A stretch of 50,667 nucleotides of DNA. Source: Actinomycetes bacterium. Lineage in GTDB: Bacteria > Actinomycetota > Thermoleophilia > BMS3ABIN01. The notes below the pieces were generated by a model. That model made no database searches. It was not told the origin of the DNA and was given only the letters and a program-made list of their open reading frames with translations. The stretch lies in NCBI GenBank assembly GCA_021791195.1, contig JAJYXB010000021.1:1-50667 (forward strand), written 5' to 3'. Positions 26,253 to 35,473 of this stretch are shown one piece after another. Both the position numbers and the translations under genes were made by a program. Within the stretch, counting starts at the first letter, position 1, and each line of letters opens with the position of its first letter.

Positions 26253-27019
26253 GTGTTTCCCCCTCCCCGATCACCAAAAGTCTCCAGCAGTCCGTGGATG
26301 AGCGCCAGCGCGCCGCGCTCGAATTCGGTCTCAAAGCCCAGGAACGTCCATTCCGGCGCCGCCTTGACGATATTGGGAAACTCCTCCGGATCAAGCGATG
26401 GCAGAACCTGCGAGAAATCATCCTCCATCTCCACAGCTTCGGATCCCGGCAGGTCGAACCAGTGGGGCGCCTCGCGCATGACGGCGCCGCGTACGTAGAC
26501 CGCGAAGATGTTGACGGCGGCCAGCGCATCCGCGGTGCCCATGCCGGCGTCGAGAAAGATCCCCAGCAGCGTATCCACCGGCCTCAGGCCCGCCCGCGTT
26601 CGCGGCGGCCGGTTGGCCACCACCTGGATCAGGCCGGGGTGCGCCAGCAATGCCTCGCGGTAAGCATGCGCCGCGGTCAGCAGCCGCTTCTCCGGCGGCC
26701 TGGCCGGGTCGTCCAGCGACACGTCGATCTCGTTCATGATCACTTCCACCAGACGGTCCAGCAGCGCCAGTTTGCCGGGAATGTGATGGTAGATCGCCAT
26801 TGGATCGACGCCCAGCTCCCGCCCCAGCCGCCGCATCGACAACCCCGCATAGCCCTCCCGGTCCAGGATCGACAGCGCCGTGGCGATGATCCTGCCAGCG
26901 GTAAGAGGCGGCTTCGCCGGCTTGCCGGAGCGCCCGTGCCGCCCGCCGGCATTGCCCGTTTTTCTGCCTTCCTGGTTCATCTGGCGAACACAAGCATCCC
27001 CCGCCGCTCCTTCTTTCAT
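26249..27019 (-). CDS. TetR-family transcriptional regulator
   Basis: A 256-residue TetR. After a basic N-terminal extension (residues 1-40) comes the DNA-binding domain with AGRIIATALSILDREGYAGLSMRRLGRELGVDPMAIYHHI in its usual order (helix-turn-helix at LSMRRLGRELGVDPMAIYHH), followed by a TetR_C-type ligand domain (residues 95-250). GGAG precedes the ATG at 27019 by six bases. It is the first gene of the operon with the MMPL pump, and two operator-like palindromes sit immediately upstream, so autoregulation is likely. Confidence 0.93.
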   Translation of the reverse strand: MKEGAAGDACVRQMNQEGRKTGNAGGRHGRSGKPAKPPLTAGRIIATALSILDREGYAGLSMRRLGRELGVDPMAIYHHIPGKLALLDRLVEVIMNEIDVSLDDPARPPEKRLLTAAHAYREALLAHPGLIQVVANRPPRTRAGLRPVDTLLGIFLDAGMGTADALAAVNIFAVYVRGAVMREAPHWFDLPGSEAVEMEDDFSQVLPSLDPEEFPNIVKAAPEWTFLGFETEFERGALALIHGLLETFGDRGGGNT

Positions 27020-27030
27020 GCGACTCCGTT

Positions 27031-27064
27031 TCTACGACGCAGAGAATTGATTCTACGCCGTAGA
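27031..27064. promoter_or_regulatory. Paired TetR operator-like palindromes
   Basis: TCTACGCCGTAGA (27052-27064) is a perfect palindrome around one central base, and TCTACGACGCAGA (27031-27043) is an imperfect copy, 21 bp apart centre to centre, or two helical turns. They start 12 bases before the TetR start codon, the position expected for an autoregulatory operator pair. Confidence 0.75.
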
Positions 27065-27225
27065 GACTATTCCAGATGATTCCGGGCGTCAAACGCCCGA
27101 CCGGGGAAATCCGGCGGCGCTGCCCCGCCGCGGGCCGTTTTGCCGGTACGAACGCCGCGCTGTACTTCCCGTAGCTGGGGCAGTACAATTAACGCCTCTG
27201 ATCTCCGGGCGGGGAGGTTTGGCAG

Positions 27226-28032
27226 ATGAAGGTGCTCAGGCGGGCTATCCTGCTGGCGCCAGCGTTGTTGCTGCTGCTGTTCACCATGGGCTGCGCCCAG
27301 GGGCAAAAAGCGGCAGGCCCCGGCACTGCTCCATCGGCCACGTTCGGTCTTTCGGTCGCCACGACAGCCGCCCCCGCGGTTACTCTCCCCTCCACCACCA
27401 GCCACGCGAGCTCTGCGCCGGCGGCGCAGCCCACGGCTGAAGGCAGCCCGGCCGCCTGCGACGAGGCTCTCTGGCAGCACATCTATCATCCGCAGCGGCT
27501 CAGGAGGATCTCGGACTGCGTCACCATCACCGGCACCATCGCCGCTATCCGGAAAGAGGCCGACGGCGATTATCACATCCTCCTGTCGGTGGACGGACAG
27601 TTCACGAACATGATCAACCGACGGAATATCGACGAGCAGCATGGAGATCTGGTGCTCGAACCCGTCTGCCAGAACCGGATCACTCAGGAGGATGCAAAAT
27701 CAGCCTGTGATGCGTTCTCATATCCGATTGCAATCCCCGCCGTCGGGCAGAGGGTTACGGTTACCGGCGACTACGTGCTTGACACGGAACATGGCTGGAA
27801 CGAATTGCATCCCGTATATTCTTTTTCAGCGGCGGGCGCCTCCGTGTCATCCCGGCCGGTAGCCTCCGCTGCTCCGGCCCAGGCTGCCCAGGCAACGCAC
27901 CAGACAGCTCCGGGCCCGCAAACTGCGGCCGCCGGAGCCACGGCACAGTGTAATGATGGCACCTATTCCCACGCGTCAACCCACCGGGGCGCGTGTTCTC
28001 ATCACGGCGGCGTCAAGACCTGGTATCGATAG
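27226..28032 (+). CDS. Lipoprotein with C-terminal DUF3761
   Basis: A 268-residue secreted lipoprotein. A signal peptide ends in the lipobox LFTMGC (Cys23). A Thr/Ala/Ser/Pro-rich linker (residues 25-75) leads to a domain of about 100 residues with SDCVTITGTIAAIRKEADGDYHI and VGQRVTVTGDYVLDTEHGWNELHPVY, the pattern of an OB-type fold. A second Ala/Pro linker leads to CNDGTYSHASTHRGACSHHGG, the DUF3761 motif with two cysteines and several histidines, possibly a metal or disulfide site. Function is unknown. It is divergent from the TetR-MMPL operon. Confidence 0.85.
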   Translation: MKVLRRAILLAPALLLLLFTMGCAQGQKAAGPGTAPSATFGLSVATTAAPAVTLPSTTSHASSAPAAQPTAEGSPAACDEALWQHIYHPQRLRRISDCVTITGTIAAIRKEADGDYHILLSVDGQFTNMINRRNIDEQHGDLVLEPVCQNRITQEDAKSACDAFSYPIAIPAVGQRVTVTGDYVLDTEHGWNELHPVYSFSAAGASVSSRPVASAAPAQAAQATHQTAPGPQTAAAGATAQCNDGTYSHASTHRGACSHHGGVKTWYR

Positions 28033-28059
28033 CGCCGCCGGCCGCCGCCAAATCATTCC

Positions 28060-29352
28060 CTAAGAGGTCCGCTCTTTCAGCGAACGGCACCACAGATATG
28101 TGATTATGCCAACTGCCGCCGGACCGGCTGCGACCAGAATGCGCAGCGCCGCTCTCAGCGTCACCACCGAGCCGCCAGCAGCTACCGCCACCACGTCCTG
28201 GCTGCCGGCGACAATCAGCACCAGCAGGAAGGTGATAGCCGCGGCGCCGATGGCGGTGCGCACGGGGCTGGCGACGGGAGGCTGAAGTACGTGATGCAGC
28301 TCGCGGTCGCCGGTGACGCGCGCCTCGATGAACGGCCAGAAATAAAGCAGGCCGAACATGACCAGCGGCAGGATCACCCCCGGGAAGAAAAGTCCGGGGA
28401 TGGTATGACCGGCGATCCGGATGTCGGCCGAGGGGAAAAGCCGCAGCGCTCCTTCGAGCCAGATGATGTACCAGTCCGGCTGCGAGCCGCTGGAAACCGC
28501 GTCGGCGTTGAAGGGACCGAACAGCCAGATGGGATTGATCTCGACCAGTCCTCCGAGCGTGGCGATAGCCGCGAAGACGAGGAAGAACAGCCCGGTGAAC
28601 TTGGTGCTGTAGACCGGCCACATCCGCGAGCCGACGATACGCTGGTTCGAGCGGCCCGGACCGGGACAGTTGGTATGTTTCTGCCGCCAGAGAATCATCA
28701 GGTGCAGGCCGAGCAGCGCCAGGATGAAGAAGGGGACGACCACGTGCATCCCGTACAGGCGCGAGATCGTCACCTGGGCAGGAACGTTGCCGCCGAACAT
28801 GATAAAGGCCAGCCAGTCGCCAATGAACGGCACCGACAGCAGGACGGAGTAGGCGATCCTCAGCCCCGTGCCTGACAGGAGGTCATCGGGCGCCGAGTAG
28901 CCGGTGAAATCGTTGAACATCGCCAGCGCCAGCAGCGTCAGGCCGATGATCCAGTTGATCTCCCGCGGCCGCCGGAAGGCGCCGGTGAAGAAGATGCGCA
29001 GCAGATGGATGGTGATGGCGCCCATGAAGATCAGGGCGGCCCAATGATGCATCTGCCGTACAAAGAGCCCGGCGCGCACATCGAAGCTGATCTGCAGGGT
29101 GGACCGGTACGCCGCCGACATGTCCACACCTTTGAGCGCCTGATACGAACCTTCATAGACGACCCTGGTCTCGCTGGCGTTGAAGAAGGGCGCCAGGAAG
29201 AGTCCCGTGCCTACCAGGATGATAAAGGAGAAGAGCGCGATCTCTCCCAGCATGAACGACCAGTGGTCGGGGAAAACCTTGTCTAGCGCCCGGCGGGCGA
29301 ATGAGGCCGCCCCCAGGCGTTCGTCAAACCAGCGTGCCAGCCGCGAGATCAT
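28060..29352 (-). CDS. qcrB: Cytochrome b subunit of the cytochrome bc complex
   Basis: A 430-residue membrane protein, shorter than the roughly 540 residues of mycobacterial QcrB. Haem b ligands are visible as histidine pairs in MHHWAALIF / IHLLRIFFTG and YGMHVVVPFF / LGLHLMILW. The quinol-oxidation motif is PDWY (in GSQPDWYIIW), the actinobacterial form associated with menaquinone rather than PEWY. About eight to nine spans are predicted. Its ATG overlaps the qcrA stop by four bases. It oxidises menaquinol and passes electrons to the Rieske centre and haem b. Confidence 0.94.
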   Translation of the reverse strand: MISRLARWFDERLGAASFARRALDKVFPDHWSFMLGEIALFSFIILVGTGLFLAPFFNASETRVVYEGSYQALKGVDMSAAYRSTLQISFDVRAGLFVRQMHHWAALIFMGAITIHLLRIFFTGAFRRPREINWIIGLTLLALAMFNDFTGYSAPDDLLSGTGLRIAYSVLLSVPFIGDWLAFIMFGGNVPAQVTISRLYGMHVVVPFFILALLGLHLMILWRQKHTNCPGPGRSNQRIVGSRMWPVYSTKFTGLFFLVFAAIATLGGLVEINPIWLFGPFNADAVSSGSQPDWYIIWLEGALRLFPSADIRIAGHTIPGLFFPGVILPLVMFGLLYFWPFIEARVTGDRELHHVLQPPVASPVRTAIGAAAITFLLVLIVAGSQDVVAVAAGGSVVTLRAALRILVAAGPAAVGIITYLWCRSLKERTS

Positions 29353-30218
29353 GCCTTGTTCCAGAACTCGGGGCCGGGCGTCCCGGAGAAATCGCCGCCG
29401 GCGCGCAGGATGCCGTCCCTGCCGATCCTGAGCGGCAGCTGCGGCAGCGGGCGCCCCGCCGGGCCTCCTACCACCACAGCGCCCCGCAACACGTCAAAGG
29501 CCGACTGGTGGCAGGGACAGAGCAGCACGTTGATGCTTTTTTCAAACTGCGCTACCGGACAGCCGGCATGCGTGCAGATCTTGGAAAAGGCGAGGAAGCC
29601 GCCAGGCGCCCAGCCCGAGCGCTCCGGTGGCAGCTTGAGCGCCGCCTGATCGACGCGCAGCAGCAGCGTCTGCGAGGCGGTGGCATTTACCTGGCCCGCG
29701 GGGAAGACGGTCATAACCGCGCCGACAGGCATATCAGCGGCGGACACCGGCTTGCCGTCAGGGGTCACCAGCATCATCCCATTCTGCCACACCGTCTGAA
29801 ACAGCACCGGCAACGGGCTCTTTCCGAGCGAACGGATCAGCGAGACAGGTCCCAGCACCAGCAGGCCGGCGGCGATCCCGAGCAGCCAGCCAAGCAGCCT
29901 GCGGCGCGCAATCTTGTTCTCCCCGACGGCAAGCGATTCGCGGAATGATTCGATCTCTTCCTCGCTGGATGCCAGATCGCCCCGGTCTTCACTGATCTCC
30001 TCGTCGGGCATCATCCCATGAGCCCAGAACACCATCCCCGCGCCCACGCCGGCGAACGCCAGCGCCAGCGAACCTCCCAGCCAGGCAGTCCCCCGGTCGC
30101 TCCAGTAAAACACGAGGAAGGCGCCGGCCGCGGCGATCGAGATCACAAACGCGCTCACCGCTCTTAGCAGCGGCCCGCGGCGAGAGTCACGCTTTGGCAT
30201 CCCCGAATCCCGGCTCAT
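29349..30218 (-). CDS. qcrA: Rieske iron-sulfur subunit of the cytochrome bc complex
   Basis: A 289-residue protein when started at the ATG at 30218, which overlaps the qcrC stop by four bases and is preceded by a G-rich site; a start eight codons earlier is possible. Three membrane segments (near residues 20-42, 45-68 and 110-130) precede the Rieske domain, the three-span form typical of actinobacterial QcrA. The [2Fe-2S] ligands are in CTHAGC and CPCHQS. It carries electrons from menaquinol to the cytochrome c subunit. Confidence 0.95.
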   Translation of the reverse strand: MSRDSGMPKRDSRRGPLLRAVSAFVISIAAAGAFLVFYWSDRGTAWLGGSLALAFAGVGAGMVFWAHGMMPDEEISEDRGDLASSEEEIESFRESLAVGENKIARRRLLGWLLGIAAGLLVLGPVSLIRSLGKSPLPVLFQTVWQNGMMLVTPDGKPVSAADMPVGAVMTVFPAGQVNATASQTLLLRVDQAALKLPPERSGWAPGGFLAFSKICTHAGCPVAQFEKSINVLLCPCHQSAFDVLRGAVVVGGPAGRPLPQLPLRIGRDGILRAGGDFSGTPGPEFWNKA

Positions 30219-30910
30219 CCCCGCCCCCTTCTCTCGATCCACAGGACCAGCAACACCAGGACTCCCAAAACGCCGATGGACGCCATGCCCTCGGTAACCG
30301 GGCCCCGGTATCCCAGTGAAACCCCGCCCGGATGCTCCGGCTGTTGCAGCAGTTGCACGTAAGCGACAATCGAAGAGAGATCGTGTGAGGAGATGACGCC
30401 CACGGGAAAAACGGGCATCGGTCCGGGGCCGCCCCTGATCGCGGAGGCGATCGCCACCGGCGCCAGACCGGTGAGCGCCGGCGCATTGCCGCCGGTATGC
30501 ACCAGGGCGCCGCCACGGGCGGTGGCGCCGTGGCAGCCGGCGCAGTCAAGCCGGTAGAGAACGCCGCCCCGGCTCAGATCGCCGCCGGTCAAAGAGACAG
30601 TGGCGATGCTGGAGGCGACATATTCAGACACGGCGCTGATCTGTGCATCGGACAGCCGGCCGCTGAAGCTGGGCATGCCGTCACGGCCCGAGCGGACCAT
30701 CTGCGACACAAAGCCGGCGTCGCCGGCCGCTTCCAGACTGGGCGCGCGCTGACTTCCCTTCCCGTTCGACCCGTGGCAAGAGGCGCAGTTTTGCTGAAAT
30801 GCCGCTGCACCCGGGAGAGCCGGCTGGCCGCTCTGGGCAGAGGCAGCGGCAGCCTGACTCCAGCAGGCAAGTGCTGCTATCAGAATGAGAACCAGAGATC
30901 GTCGTACCAC
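30215..30910 (-). CDS. qcrC: Dihaem cytochrome c subunit of the cytochrome bc complex
   Basis: A membrane-anchored cytochrome with two CXXCH sites, CASCHG and CAGCHG, in two tandem cytochrome c domains and a C-terminal membrane helix ending in RRGRG. This is the QcrC architecture of actinobacteria, in which the subunit replaces a soluble cytochrome c. The open frame reaches 30949; the GTG at 30910 is preferred because GGGGAG precedes it at eight bases and it opens a clean signal peptide. It is the first gene of the qcrC-A-B operon. Confidence 0.92.
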   Translation of the reverse strand: MVRRSLVLILIAALACWSQAAAASAQSGQPALPGAAAFQQNCASCHGSNGKGSQRAPSLEAAGDAGFVSQMVRSGRDGMPSFSGRLSDAQISAVSEYVASSIATVSLTGGDLSRGGVLYRLDCAGCHGATARGGALVHTGGNAPALTGLAPVAIASAIRGGPGPMPVFPVGVISSHDLSSIVAYVQLLQQPEHPGGVSLGYRGPVTEGMASIGVLGVLVLLVLWIERRGRG

Positions 30911-30995
30911 AGCATCCACTCCCCATGGATATCTCTGCTGTGTTACCACGCACCCCCGATTTCAAACCATGCCGGGCCCCGGCGTGCGTACCTCT

Positions 30996-32552
30996 TTAGG
31001 TATGTGACACTGAGTCAAACAGCCGCAGGTCGAGCGGCGGCAGGTCCCAGTTGCCGCTCTGGCGCAGGTGACTCTGCACGACGGCGTTGACCTGCGGCGA
31101 TGCCGGATAATTCCCCACGGCGCCGTCGCCCATCACCAGCCAGATCCGGCGCGCTCCGTCCACATCGTTCATGATCGCGTCTGTCAGCTCGTTGCTGCCT
31201 GCGATGAGATTCTGTTTCGCATCCTTGTAGCCATTCCAGGTCCCCGGAATCATGCTGACTTTTCCACCGGCGATGTTGCCGCCGGTTGTTGGCAGCGTCC
31301 GTGACGAATAAAAGGCAAAAGCGACGACACAATGCGCTTCGGGAAAACACATGATCTCGTCATCCGGCTGCCCTTTGGCGGCGATGATCGCGGCGATGTC
31401 GCGCCAGTTCTCGTTGCGGCGCACCCGCACCTCCATCTGGGCGTAATAAGACATTACCAGCAGCAACGGCACGCCGGCCAGCCAGGCCAGCCTCGCCGGC
31501 AAGCCGGTGAGCAGCAACGCGATAAACAGGGCGGAAAGCGGCGCCGCCCAGGCATAATAGCGGGAGGCGAACTGCGCCTGCGGCGAAGCCAGCTGCACCA
31601 CTACGGGAACCGCCACCAAAAACAGGGTGTAAACGCCGGCGGCAACAACATCCCGCTTCAGGAACCTTTCCCTGACCGGCCTGAAAGCCAACAGGGAGAT
31701 GAGCGCGGCGGCCACGGCGCAGGCAGCGATTACCGCCGCAGTGGGAACGCCGATCGCCATCACCCCGCCGCCGATCGACTGCGTCGCATAGCCCCGCACG
31801 AAAACCAACGGCCAGTTGACCAGATCCTCGAGAAATAGCTTTTTCGGCGGTATCGCCAGGCCAGACCGTCCGCTGGTGGCGGATGCCGTCAGCAGAAAGA
31901 AGATCGCCAGCGTAAGCCCCAGAAAGGCATGGCTGATGGCCCATTCGCGGACGCGCTCCTTCCCCGGGGCGCGCACGATCCAGAAAACCGTCAGGCCGGC
32001 GATGACGACGATGAACGCCAGGAAATAAGTGAAGATGACCAGCAACGTCGCGATGACATACATCGCCCAGTTGCTCCAGCCGCCTCGCCTGCTGGCACGG
32101 ATAAGGAAATAAAAGGAGAGCAGGGTGAACAGGGTCAGCCAGCTGTAGGAGGTCGCATCACGCGAATACCAGATCATCAACGGGCAGACAGCGGCGAATG
32201 CGGCCGCCCACAGTCCCGCTGACCGCGAACGCAGCTCTTTGCCGGCCAGGTAGACAAGCGGCAGAGTGAGGATGCCGAGAAACGCCGGCAGCAACCGCGC
32301 CATGGTTTCATCCCCGGCCGGCATCGGCAGGAAATGCTGAATCAGGTTGTATGCGGGCGGATGCCCCTGGGCGATCGCTTCGGTCACAATGTGGCCCAGC
32401 GCCAGCTTGCTGGTCCAGACGCTGGCCAGCTCATCGAAATTAAGGCTCTCATGGCTCAGCTTGACCAGCCTGATCAGGGCGCCGCCCAGCACCAGCAACG
32501 CCAGGATGATGGCGGCCTGCCGCCGGGACCATAATCTTTTTAACTGTTCCAA
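30996..32552 (-). CDS. GT39-like (GT-C) membrane glycosyltransferase
   Basis: A 518-residue protein with about 11-12 hydrophobic spans in the first 400 residues and a soluble C-terminal part. After the first span, the loop holds NFDELASVW, whose Asp-Glu pair is the catalytic site of GT-C enzymes, and a second loop has SRDATSYSW, both typical of the GT39/PMT_2-type family. Such enzymes transfer a sugar from a polyprenyl-phosphate donor outside the membrane. The acceptor is unknown. It is followed by the cytochrome bc operon on the same strand but 86 bp away. Confidence 0.85.
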   Translation of the reverse strand: MEQLKRLWSRRQAAIILALLVLGGALIRLVKLSHESLNFDELASVWTSKLALGHIVTEAIAQGHPPAYNLIQHFLPMPAGDETMARLLPAFLGILTLPLVYLAGKELRSRSAGLWAAAFAAVCPLMIWYSRDATSYSWLTLFTLLSFYFLIRASRRGGWSNWAMYVIATLLVIFTYFLAFIVVIAGLTVFWIVRAPGKERVREWAISHAFLGLTLAIFFLLTASATSGRSGLAIPPKKLFLEDLVNWPLVFVRGYATQSIGGGVMAIGVPTAAVIAACAVAAALISLLAFRPVRERFLKRDVVAAGVYTLFLVAVPVVVQLASPQAQFASRYYAWAAPLSALFIALLLTGLPARLAWLAGVPLLLVMSYYAQMEVRVRRNENWRDIAAIIAAKGQPDDEIMCFPEAHCVVAFAFYSSRTLPTTGGNIAGGKVSMIPGTWNGYKDAKQNLIAGSNELTDAIMNDVDGARRIWLVMGDGAVGNYPASPQVNAVVQSHLRQSGNWDLPPLDLRLFDSVSHT

Positions 32553-32628
32553 GCGCTACCTTTCCCGCCGGATCCGATGCCGTCCGGCACCGCGGCCGGC
32601 TGCTCATATTCTAGGAGGAGCTGACAAG

Positions 32629-32688
32629 GTGGACAAGTGGATTCGTCCAGCCGCATCGTCTCGCCGGCAGGGATGCCGCGAGGTTTAG
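32629..32688 (+). CDS. Possible 19-residue leader peptide before the aldo/keto reductase
   Basis: AGGAGGAG (32613-32620), the best ribosome site in this region, precedes a GTG at eight bases. The frame is VDKWIRPAASSRRQGCREV then TAG. It is out of frame with the downstream reductase, whose own start has only a weak site. It could be a translated leader, or a sign that the reductase once began here and was frameshifted. Confidence 0.35.
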   Translation: MDKWIRPAASSRRQGCREV

Positions 32689-32741
32689 GAAATCCCGCCC
32701 GCAGGAAGGAAAAATATCGTCAGCAAGCCACCGTTGGGGCC

Positions 32742-33545
32742 ATGGAACAGGACCAGACCATCAAGCTGCTATCCGGAAACGCGATGCCGGTCTTCGGCCT
32801 GGGCACGTGGCTACTTAACCTGGACACGGCCGGCACCGTCGCCCATGCGCTGGAAATCGGCTACCGCCTTATCGACACCTCGAGCGATTATGGCAGCCAG
32901 CCCGGTATCGGCGCGGCGATCAGGGAGAGTGGCATCCCCCGGGAAGACATCTACCTGGTCACCAAGGTGGAGGAAAACGATGACGCCTACCGCCGCACTG
33001 TTTCGAATCTGGCAGAGCTGGGCCTCGACCGCGCCGACATGATGCTGATCCACCGGCCGCCGATCCGGGGCGCCGGCGAAGACTTGTGGGAAGGCCTGAT
33101 CCGGGCCCAGAATGAAGGACTCACCAGGGACATCGGCGTAAGCAATTATTCCAGCGAGCTGATCGAAATGCTGATCGCGGCCAGCGGCGTAACGCCGGCC
33201 GTCAACCAGATCGAATGGAGTCCTTTTGGCCGCAGCCAATATATGCAGGCATACCGCCGCGAAAAAGGCATCGTCATCATGGCATACAGCCCGCTGACGC
33301 GGACCAGGCGGCTCACGGACGGGACGCTGCTTCAGATCGCCGGGCGCTACCACAAATCTGCCGCCCAGATCCTGATCCGCTGGAGCATCCAGTCAGGCAA
33401 CGTCGTCATTCCTAAAGCCAACCAGTGGCAGCATCTGGAAGAAAACATCGATGTGTTTGATTTCGAGATAGACGCCGCCGACATGCGGCGGCTTGACAGC
33501 CTCGACGAACGCTACTCCGCCCTCGGATCCCTGCCCTATATCTAG
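32742..33545 (+). CDS. Aldo/keto reductase
   Basis: A 267-residue NADPH-dependent oxidoreductase with the TIM-barrel AKR layout. The catalytic tetrad is complete: Asp45 (LIDTSSDY), Tyr50, Lys75 (LVTKVEEN) and His104 (LIHRPP). Later motifs are IGVSNYSSELI, VNQIEWSPF, and the cofactor site VIPKANQWQHLEENIDVFDF. The frame is open for 35 codons upstream, but homology begins at MEQDQTIKL, so the ATG at 32742 was chosen. The C-terminus is short. Its substrate cannot be read from the context. Confidence 0.92.
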   Translation: MEQDQTIKLLSGNAMPVFGLGTWLLNLDTAGTVAHALEIGYRLIDTSSDYGSQPGIGAAIRESGIPREDIYLVTKVEENDDAYRRTVSNLAELGLDRADMMLIHRPPIRGAGEDLWEGLIRAQNEGLTRDIGVSNYSSELIEMLIAASGVTPAVNQIEWSPFGRSQYMQAYRREKGIVIMAYSPLTRTRRLTDGTLLQIAGRYHKSAAQILIRWSIQSGNVVIPKANQWQHLEENIDVFDFEIDAADMRRLDSLDERYSALGSLPYI

Positions 33546-33549
33546 GCCG

Positions 33550-35367
33550 TTACCCTTTGCGCGCCCGGACGCGGTCGATGCGGTTCAGCAGCTTTTTCCG
33601 CAGCCGCAGTGAGAGCGGAGTCACTTCCAGCAGTTCGTCGTCCTCCAGGCAGGCAAGGCTCTGTTCCAGGCTCAGGATCGTCGGCGGCGTCAGAATGATG
33701 GCGTCGTCGGCGCCGGCGGCGCGCATATTGGTCAGCTTCTTCTCCTTGCAGACGTTGATCTCCAGATCATCGTCGCGGGAGTTGAGGCCGACGATCATGC
33801 CGGCATAGACCTGCGTCTGGGTAGGAATAAAAATGATGCCGCGTTGCTGCGCGTTATTGAGGCCGTTGGGCACCGCCTTGCCAGGCTCGCTGGCCACCAG
33901 GGCGCCGTTCCGCATCCGGGGCATGCCGCCGGTGAGCGGCATGTACTTGATGAAAATTGAATTCATGATAGCAGTGCCCCGCGATAGCGTCAGCAGCTGA
34001 TTGCGCAGCCCCAGCAGTCCGCGGGTGGAGATCTCGAAGATCAGGCGCGCGCTGCCGTCGTGGTTTGCCTCCTGCTTGAGCAGGAAGCCCCGGCGGCGTC
34101 CGACCTCACCCGTCACTGCCCCCACATATTCGGAATCGACGTCAACGGTCAGCTCCTCGATCGGCTCATGCAGCTTGCCCTCGATCAGCCGGGTGATCAC
34201 CTGCGGCTTTCCCACCTGCAGCTCGTATCCTTCACGCCTGAGCGTCTCGATGAAGACGGAGAGGTGCAGTTCGCCGCGGCCGGAGAGGATATAATCGCCG
34301 CGTTCGCCGATCTCCATCCGCAGCGAAACGTTGGTCTCCAGCTCCCTCCTGATCCTTTCCAGGATCTGGCGGCCGGTGACAAACTGCCCTTCCCGGCCGG
34401 CAAAAGGCGAGGTGTTGGCCGACACCGACATCTTCAGTGTCGGCTCTTCGATCTCGATGGTCGGCAAGGCCTCCGGATGCTCGCTGTCGGCGATCGTTTC
34501 GCCGATGCCGGCATTGCTGATGCCGGTCAGGGAAACGATATCGCCGGCGTACGCCTCTTCGAGCTCGATCTTCTTCAGCCCCTGCGAGACATAGACCTTG
34601 TCAACCCGGGCCTGCTCCACGCTCCCGTCCTTCCTGATCAGCATGATGGCGGCACCCGGCGTGATGCTGCCGCGTTTAATCCGGCCGATCACGTGCTTCC
34701 CCTGATAGCTGTCGGGCTCCAGGGAGGTGACCAGCATCTGGAACGGCTGATCTTTCCCGCTGATGTCCGGCGCCGGCACGTGGTTCATGATCGCCTCAAA
34801 AACCGGCGTCAGATCAGCATTGTCCTCCGCGTCGTCCGGCATTTCCTCCCACGCCTTGCCGCCGCGGGCCACGGAATAACAGATGGGGAAATCGAGCTGG
34901 TCCTCATGAGTAGCCAGGTCAAGGAACAGATCGTGGGTCCGTTCGATGACCTCACTGATGCGGGCGTTGGGCTTGTCGATCTTGTTTATGACCACGATCG
35001 GCTTCAGCCCCAGCTCCAGCGCTTTCTTCAGCACGAATTTGGTCTGCGGCATCGGCCCTTCCTGGGCATCGACCACCAGCAGGGCGCCGTCCGCCATATT
35101 AAGCGTCCGCTCCACCTCGCCGCCGAAATCAGCGTGGCCGGGAGTATCGATGATATTGATCTTGACATCGCCGTACTTGACGGCCGTATTCTTTGCCAGG
35201 ATGGTGATGCCCCGCTCCCGCTCCTGGTCATTCGAATCCATGATCAGATGCTGACTGAAGGCGGCTTCATTTTCCCTGAAAGTCTTGGACTGTTTGAGCA
35301 GGCCATCGATCAGTGTGGTTTTGCCGTGATCGACGTGGGCGATCACGGCGACATTCCTCAACTCCAT
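33550..35367 (-). CDS. typA: Ribosome-associated GTPase TypA/BipA
   Basis: A 605-residue translational GTPase of normal length. It opens with MELRNVAVIAHVDHGKTTL and shows RGITILAK, DTPGHADFGG, NKIDKPNAR and the TypA C-terminal block QTQVYAGMIVGLN and KEKKLTNMRAAG. A longer open frame reaches 35394, but those codons lie in a terminator hairpin, so the ATG at 35367 is preferred. BipA assists 50S assembly and translation under cold or stress. The gene is preceded by an attenuator-like leader. Confidence 0.96.
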   Translation of the reverse strand: MELRNVAVIAHVDHGKTTLIDGLLKQSKTFRENEAAFSQHLIMDSNDQERERGITILAKNTAVKYGDVKINIIDTPGHADFGGEVERTLNMADGALLVVDAQEGPMPQTKFVLKKALELGLKPIVVINKIDKPNARISEVIERTHDLFLDLATHEDQLDFPICYSVARGGKAWEEMPDDAEDNADLTPVFEAIMNHVPAPDISGKDQPFQMLVTSLEPDSYQGKHVIGRIKRGSITPGAAIMLIRKDGSVEQARVDKVYVSQGLKKIELEEAYAGDIVSLTGISNAGIGETIADSEHPEALPTIEIEEPTLKMSVSANTSPFAGREGQFVTGRQILERIRRELETNVSLRMEIGERGDYILSGRGELHLSVFIETLRREGYELQVGKPQVITRLIEGKLHEPIEELTVDVDSEYVGAVTGEVGRRRGFLLKQEANHDGSARLIFEISTRGLLGLRNQLLTLSRGTAIMNSIFIKYMPLTGGMPRMRNGALVASEPGKAVPNGLNNAQQRGIIFIPTQTQVYAGMIVGLNSRDDDLEINVCKEKKLTNMRAAGADDAIILTPPTILSLEQSLACLEDDELLEVTPLSLRLRKKLLNRIDRVRARKG

Positions 35368-35397
35368 ATACTGTCTCTTTCTGTTTTTGTCCACGAA

Positions 35398-35473
35398 AAA
35401 AGGCTCCCGTGAGCCTTTTCAAGTCAGGCTATGTTCGTGTGCGGTGGTTACGCCGCTCCCGACAGGCGCGGCG
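35398..35473 (-). promoter_or_regulatory. Attenuator-like leader of typA with an intrinsic terminator
   Basis: On the minus strand, reading toward typA, GCGGCG/CGCCGC forms a hairpin (35451-35456 with 35468-35473) and then GGCTC-ACGG-GAGCC flanked by A and T runs forms a canonical terminator (35398-35419), only 30 bases before the typA ATG. Because the A/T runs are symmetric it is also bidirectional. Either typA is controlled by read-through, or the terminator belonged to a lost upstream gene. Confidence 0.5.

Noticed and set aside
30215-30910. A three-haem cytochrome c
   Set aside because: Only two CXXCH sites are present in the whole frame.
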